DNA of 59,587 nt, taken from positions 533,792 through 593,378 of the forward strand of contig MU277682.1 of the NCBI GenBank assembly GCA_022385805.1. Direction: 5' to 3'. A program made the position numbers and the translations under genes. Each line of letters opens with the position of its first letter. Position 1 is the stretch's first letter. This DNA comes from Pilatotrama ljubarskyi. Lineage: Eukaryota > Basidiomycota > Agaricomycetes > Polyporales > Polyporaceae. This document shows positions 56,586 to 59,587 of the stretch, in pieces. The notes beneath the pieces are model-generated. The model did not search any database, had not been told where the DNA came from, and was given only the letters and a program-made list of their open reading frames with translations.

Positions 56586-58071
56586 TCACAAATCGAACGA
56601 CTTCAAGACCGCCTCCGTGGTACTCCAGAGCTCCTCTGCGAGCTCCTTGCTCTCCGCCTGCGGCGCCGGGGGCTTCGCGATCTTACCTGGAGGCACCAAG
56701 TACGCGCCTTTGTACTTGTCCCGCTCGGCCTTGACGAGGGGCGACGCAGCGGCGAACGCGGATGCGTACGCTCCCTCGGTGGGAGTGAGGAAGATCTTGC
56801 CGAGGACGAAGAGCAGGATGGGTCCGAGGATGGGCGTCTTGGTGATCGGATCCTTCCTGAAACCCTCTGTAGAAAGCGGGGTGTCACTTTGTGCAGGGCC
56901 GTATGGAGCCGCAAAGGATGAACGTACCCGTGTTGACAGCGCCGGGATGGAGGGACATGACAGTGATCGGTATGGCCTCAAAATCGAGCTTCTTCTGCAA
57001 CTGCTTTGCGTACAAGACGTTCGCCAGCTTGCTATATGCTGCAGAAGGTACACCCAGTGAGCATATGCGAACATGAGGAAGCCCGGAGAGAACTGGGGAC
57101 GTGCCGTATCGGTTAAACTCGGCCATGATGCCGTTTCCAAACTTCTCGTTGAGGTCATTGATGTCGCGGAAATGCAGCTCACGGCCCTTCAGGTATCCAA
57201 TCGTTTCGGAGGACACCTGGGTGACGAGCGTCCACGTCAATATGGGCATCGAACGGTGACTGGGTGGGTGGGATCACCATGACTATGCGGACATCGCTGC
57301 CCGGCTCCTTCGCGGTCTGGGTGAGGAGCGGGAGAAGGGTCTTGGTGAAGATGAACGGGCTGACATGGCTGCTCCGCCGGGTGAGTTCTGTCACCGACAG
57401 AGTAGACAATGATGATTGGCGTACTTGACAAGCATATTCTCCTGGATGCCTTCACGGACTTAAGCTGTCTGTTGCCAAAACCACATAGGGGTACTCACCA
57501 TATGGCTCGACAAGCCTGTACGGAATGCGCATGCTATGAGATGTGAACCGTTGGGATGAGCGCCGAGCTCGAGCAATGTATCGCAATGTATCAGACCACT
57601 TACACGCCCGCATTGTTGACTGCCATTCCGTAGCGCTTGATCAAACATGCTCATAAAGGTGAACTTCGTCATAAGACCTACCCAGTATATCCAGTCTCTT
57701 CTCCTTGGTCAAGAAGGCCTCCGCGCTCTGCTTCGCCTTGCGCGGGTCACCGAGGTCAAGCTCGAGCCATTCTAAGTCGCCTTTCCCGGGCTCTAGCCCC
57801 TCGGCGCGCAATCGCTCGATCGCAGCCTTAGCACGCTCCTCGCTGCGCGCGCCGATGTAGACCTTGGCGCCGTGTCGCACAAGGTGTTGGACGGTTGAGA
57901 ATCCGATGCCGCTGCTGCAATCGTGGGACCACTGCCACGTCAGCGAATGCTCGCTCAGTAGATGTGGATTATCACGTACTTCCCGCCAGTGACGATCGCG
58001 ACCCTGCCGGTCAAGTCCGGGAGGTCCTTTGCAGGGTCGAACGCTGGCTGCTTGGAGAGAAAGCTGCCCAT
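56586..58071 (-). CDS. Short-chain dehydrogenase/reductase, retinol dehydrogenase-like
   Basis: Starts at ATG 58069-58071 (MGSFLSKQPAFDPAKDLPDL). It continues into the NAD(P)-binding glycine motif TGGNSGIG, formed by joining across a 65 bp intron near 57910-57976. Downstream are VYIGARSEERAKAAIERL, LELDLGDPRKAKQSAEAF, NHVSPFIFTKTLLPLLTQ, then FRDINDLNEKFGNG and SKLANVLYAKQLQKKL with LHPGAVNTG. The C-terminal part has TEGAYASAFAAASP and ends EAVLKSFDL, TGA at 56586-56588. About 330 aa, as usual for the RDH-like group, which reduces or oxidises aldehydes, ketones or alcohols. The catalytic Tyr of Y-x-x-x-K depends on splicing near 57050-57110: unspliced it reads SAAYSKLAN with Tyr misplaced, while a small intron would put NRY four residues before the Lys. 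Confidence 0.82.
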
Positions 58072-58213
58072 GGTGGCCGTGTTATGTCAAGCTTCACGTC
58101 GTCGGACGTGCCTCTTGTGATACGCTGCTCTCTAAAAGCGAACGACTATTGATGGGAGATTCCCAAGCATTTCAGACAATCCGGGTGTGTTTCGCACGCG
58201 ATGGCCTCCGGCA

Positions 58214-59144
58214 ATATGGGGGTGTCGCGTTCTGTTACGAGCACCATACGAGCGCTTCCGTTATGCGTAGTTACTTTGTTAGTGCTAGTAAGATACACGA
58301 GATAAGCTCAGAGTTACAGTACTCAATATAAGCACCCTCGGGCTGGGGCAACGTCTCCTCGGCTTTGAGCTGGTACATTTTCCCCCCATATCGTCTCTGG
58401 CGTCTCGTCCTCGCCTGCCGTATCATAAGCTCAAAGCCGACCCCTTGTCCTTTTCGATCCGTGGCATCTAACGGGCTCGAAATCGAAATTTACCGTTACC
58501 GACAGTCCCGAGCGTCTACGCTGGTGCACCGCGTTTAGCGCCCATCTCCTCCTCTCTTCGTCGTCGTCTCCTTCTCCTGCTTCTTCTTTCCTCTCTGGTC
58601 TTCTTGCGTCCTAGGACGAACCCCTGGGTCGCCTTCTCGAACCGTCTCGAAAATCCACGTCGAAAACCGCTTTTCTGCGCCGTTGGACGACTTTCCGACC
58701 GCACACCCCTTTCCGGTGCCAGCAGCCAGCCGACAACCGGAGACCACCCTACGATAGCCTTGGTACAGTGCTCGCTACGTGTTCCGTCTCTCGCTGCCTA
58801 TCTCTACTGTAGGAAAACCCCACGCGTCAGTCAGCCTTTTGAGGCAGGCGCGTTACGGCCTCTGAAGGGTTCGAGCTCCCGAGCACTTCGGCGAGCCCTT
58901 CACGCTACTCAACCGGTTTCCTGTCCGGGTCGAGTCTAAATAACTCGACTGCAGGCGCACCGTTCTGAGACGGTGGACCGGCTCCGTTTCGCATGGACTG
59001 TGACTACGATACTCTCCTCGAATCCTACACCCCCGAGCCCTCTCCGCCTCCCGCGCACGTGACTCGTGCGCCCCCACCAGCCGTCTCCCCGAGCGTACCA
59101 CCTACCCCTCCCGTTCCACTTGCGCAAGCCCCGCCGACTCGTGC
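58214..59144 (+). mobile_element. Probable 5' LTR and leader of a Ty3/gypsy-type retrotransposon
   Basis: Sequence upstream of the gag frame. A TGTTACGAGC at 58214 could be the LTR start, AATATAAGC near 58324 a TATA box and AACTCGACTGCAGG near 58940 the LTR/leader junction. The other LTR is outside the window, so the borders are guesses. No host gene was seen here. Confidence 0.3.
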
Positions 59145-59587
59145 ATGTCTGACGTCGACCGTGAGCAGCGGCCCGACCTCGACTGCCACCGGCGCGCCCC
59201 TCGCAAGCACAACCCCTTCGCGTTTTCCGCACCTCCCGTCACCCCATCCGTCCCTTCCGTCGAAGCCACCGCTACCACCTCCGCACCCGAAACTCATTGC
59301 ACAACAAGAGCGATGGCGCCACAAATTGACGAGGACACACAAGCCTTCATCCAAGCGACGGTCCAGACTCTCGTCGAGCGGTTCCCGACCTCGTCCCCCC
59401 GACCCAAGGTCAAGGAGCCCGACACCTTCGATGGGACTAAGGCGCGATACGACGCCTGGAAGCAAGAGCTTCAGCTCTACGTGGGAAGCATGGACAAGGA
59501 TCGAGCAATCACTACAATTGTCTCCTTCATCCGTGGCGACCACATCGAGCGCTGGCGGCGCGTCTTCTGCAAGAAGCACCACCTCCC
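59145..59587 (+). CDS. LTR retrotransposon gag protein, 5' part, cut by the window edge
   Basis: An open frame from ATG 59145 (MSDVDREQRPDLDCH) continues to the last base. After a Pro/Thr-rich lead it shows QAFIQATVQTLVERFPT, then PKVKEPDTFDGTKARYDAW and LQLYVGSMDKDRAITTI, followed by IVSFIRGDHIERWRR. The pattern 'PDTFDG...W...L..Y' is typical of the capsid start of Ty3/gypsy-type fungal elements. About 147 codons are visible. The zinc knuckle, protease and polymerase would lie further right. No defect is seen in the visible part. Confidence 0.7.
   Translation, partial: MSDVDREQRPDLDCHRRAPRKHNPFAFSAPPVTPSVPSVEATATTSAPETHCTTRAMAPQIDEDTQAFIQATVQTLVERFPTSSPRPKVKEPDTFDGTKARYDAWKQELQLYVGSMDKDRAITTIVSFIRGDHIERWRRVFCKKHHL

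Noticed and set aside
58868..58885. GGTTCGAGCTCC, a tRNA B-box-like sequence
   Set aside because: No A box, acceptor stem or anticodon arm could be built around it, and it lies in the retrotransposon leader.

Overview
This is a piece of an Agaricomycete-type (mushroom or wood-decay fungus) nuclear genome. The evidence is genes split by many 50-65 bp GT-AG introns, moderately GC-rich coding sequence, Ure2p-like glutathione transferases, LRR F-box genes, Tnp2-like (CACTA/EnSpm) transposons and a Ty3/gypsy-type gag at the right edge. There are no bacterial operons. Genes were read by joining open frames across splice sites, so exon borders are inferences unless two homologous copies confirm them.

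Left half (1-25.7 kb) is repeat-rich. At 1-2.5 kb lies a broken DDE transposase (minus strand), then a 1.2 kb element bounded by inverted repeats (2652-3865). A cassette of two convergent genes follows: a pepsin-like aspartic protease (plus) and an F-box/LRR protein (minus). It occurs twice in the same orientation, at about 3.9-8.95 kb and 20.7-25.7 kb. Copy 2 reads as two intact genes (622 and 533 aa). In copy 1 both are broken: the protease has two TGA codons and its second catalytic Asp is Asn, and the F-box gene has one TGA. Between the copies sit an 8.4 kb Tnp2-like transposon (about 9147-17535) with two convergent genes, and a palindrome of two 596 bp arms around a 280 bp loop (17556-19027).

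Right half (26-58 kb) is ordinary housekeeping sequence: a mitochondrial ornithine-type carrier, a tandem pair of Ure2p-like glutathione transferases, mitochondrial ribosome recycling factor, a Gln/Ser/Ala-rich protein with conserved ends, an RBR E3 ubiquitin ligase carrying five CCCH zinc fingers and RRM-like segments, a KAR5-like nuclear fusion protein, a GTT1-like glutathione transferase, a conserved coiled-coil protein, S-adenosylhomocysteine hydrolase, a conserved fungal protein of unknown role and a short-chain dehydrogenase. From about 58.2 kb the window enters an LTR retrotransposon.

Most worth a second look are the protease/F-box cassette and its CpG-biased decay, the long palindrome, the transposon ends, and the CCCH-RRM-RBR architecture.
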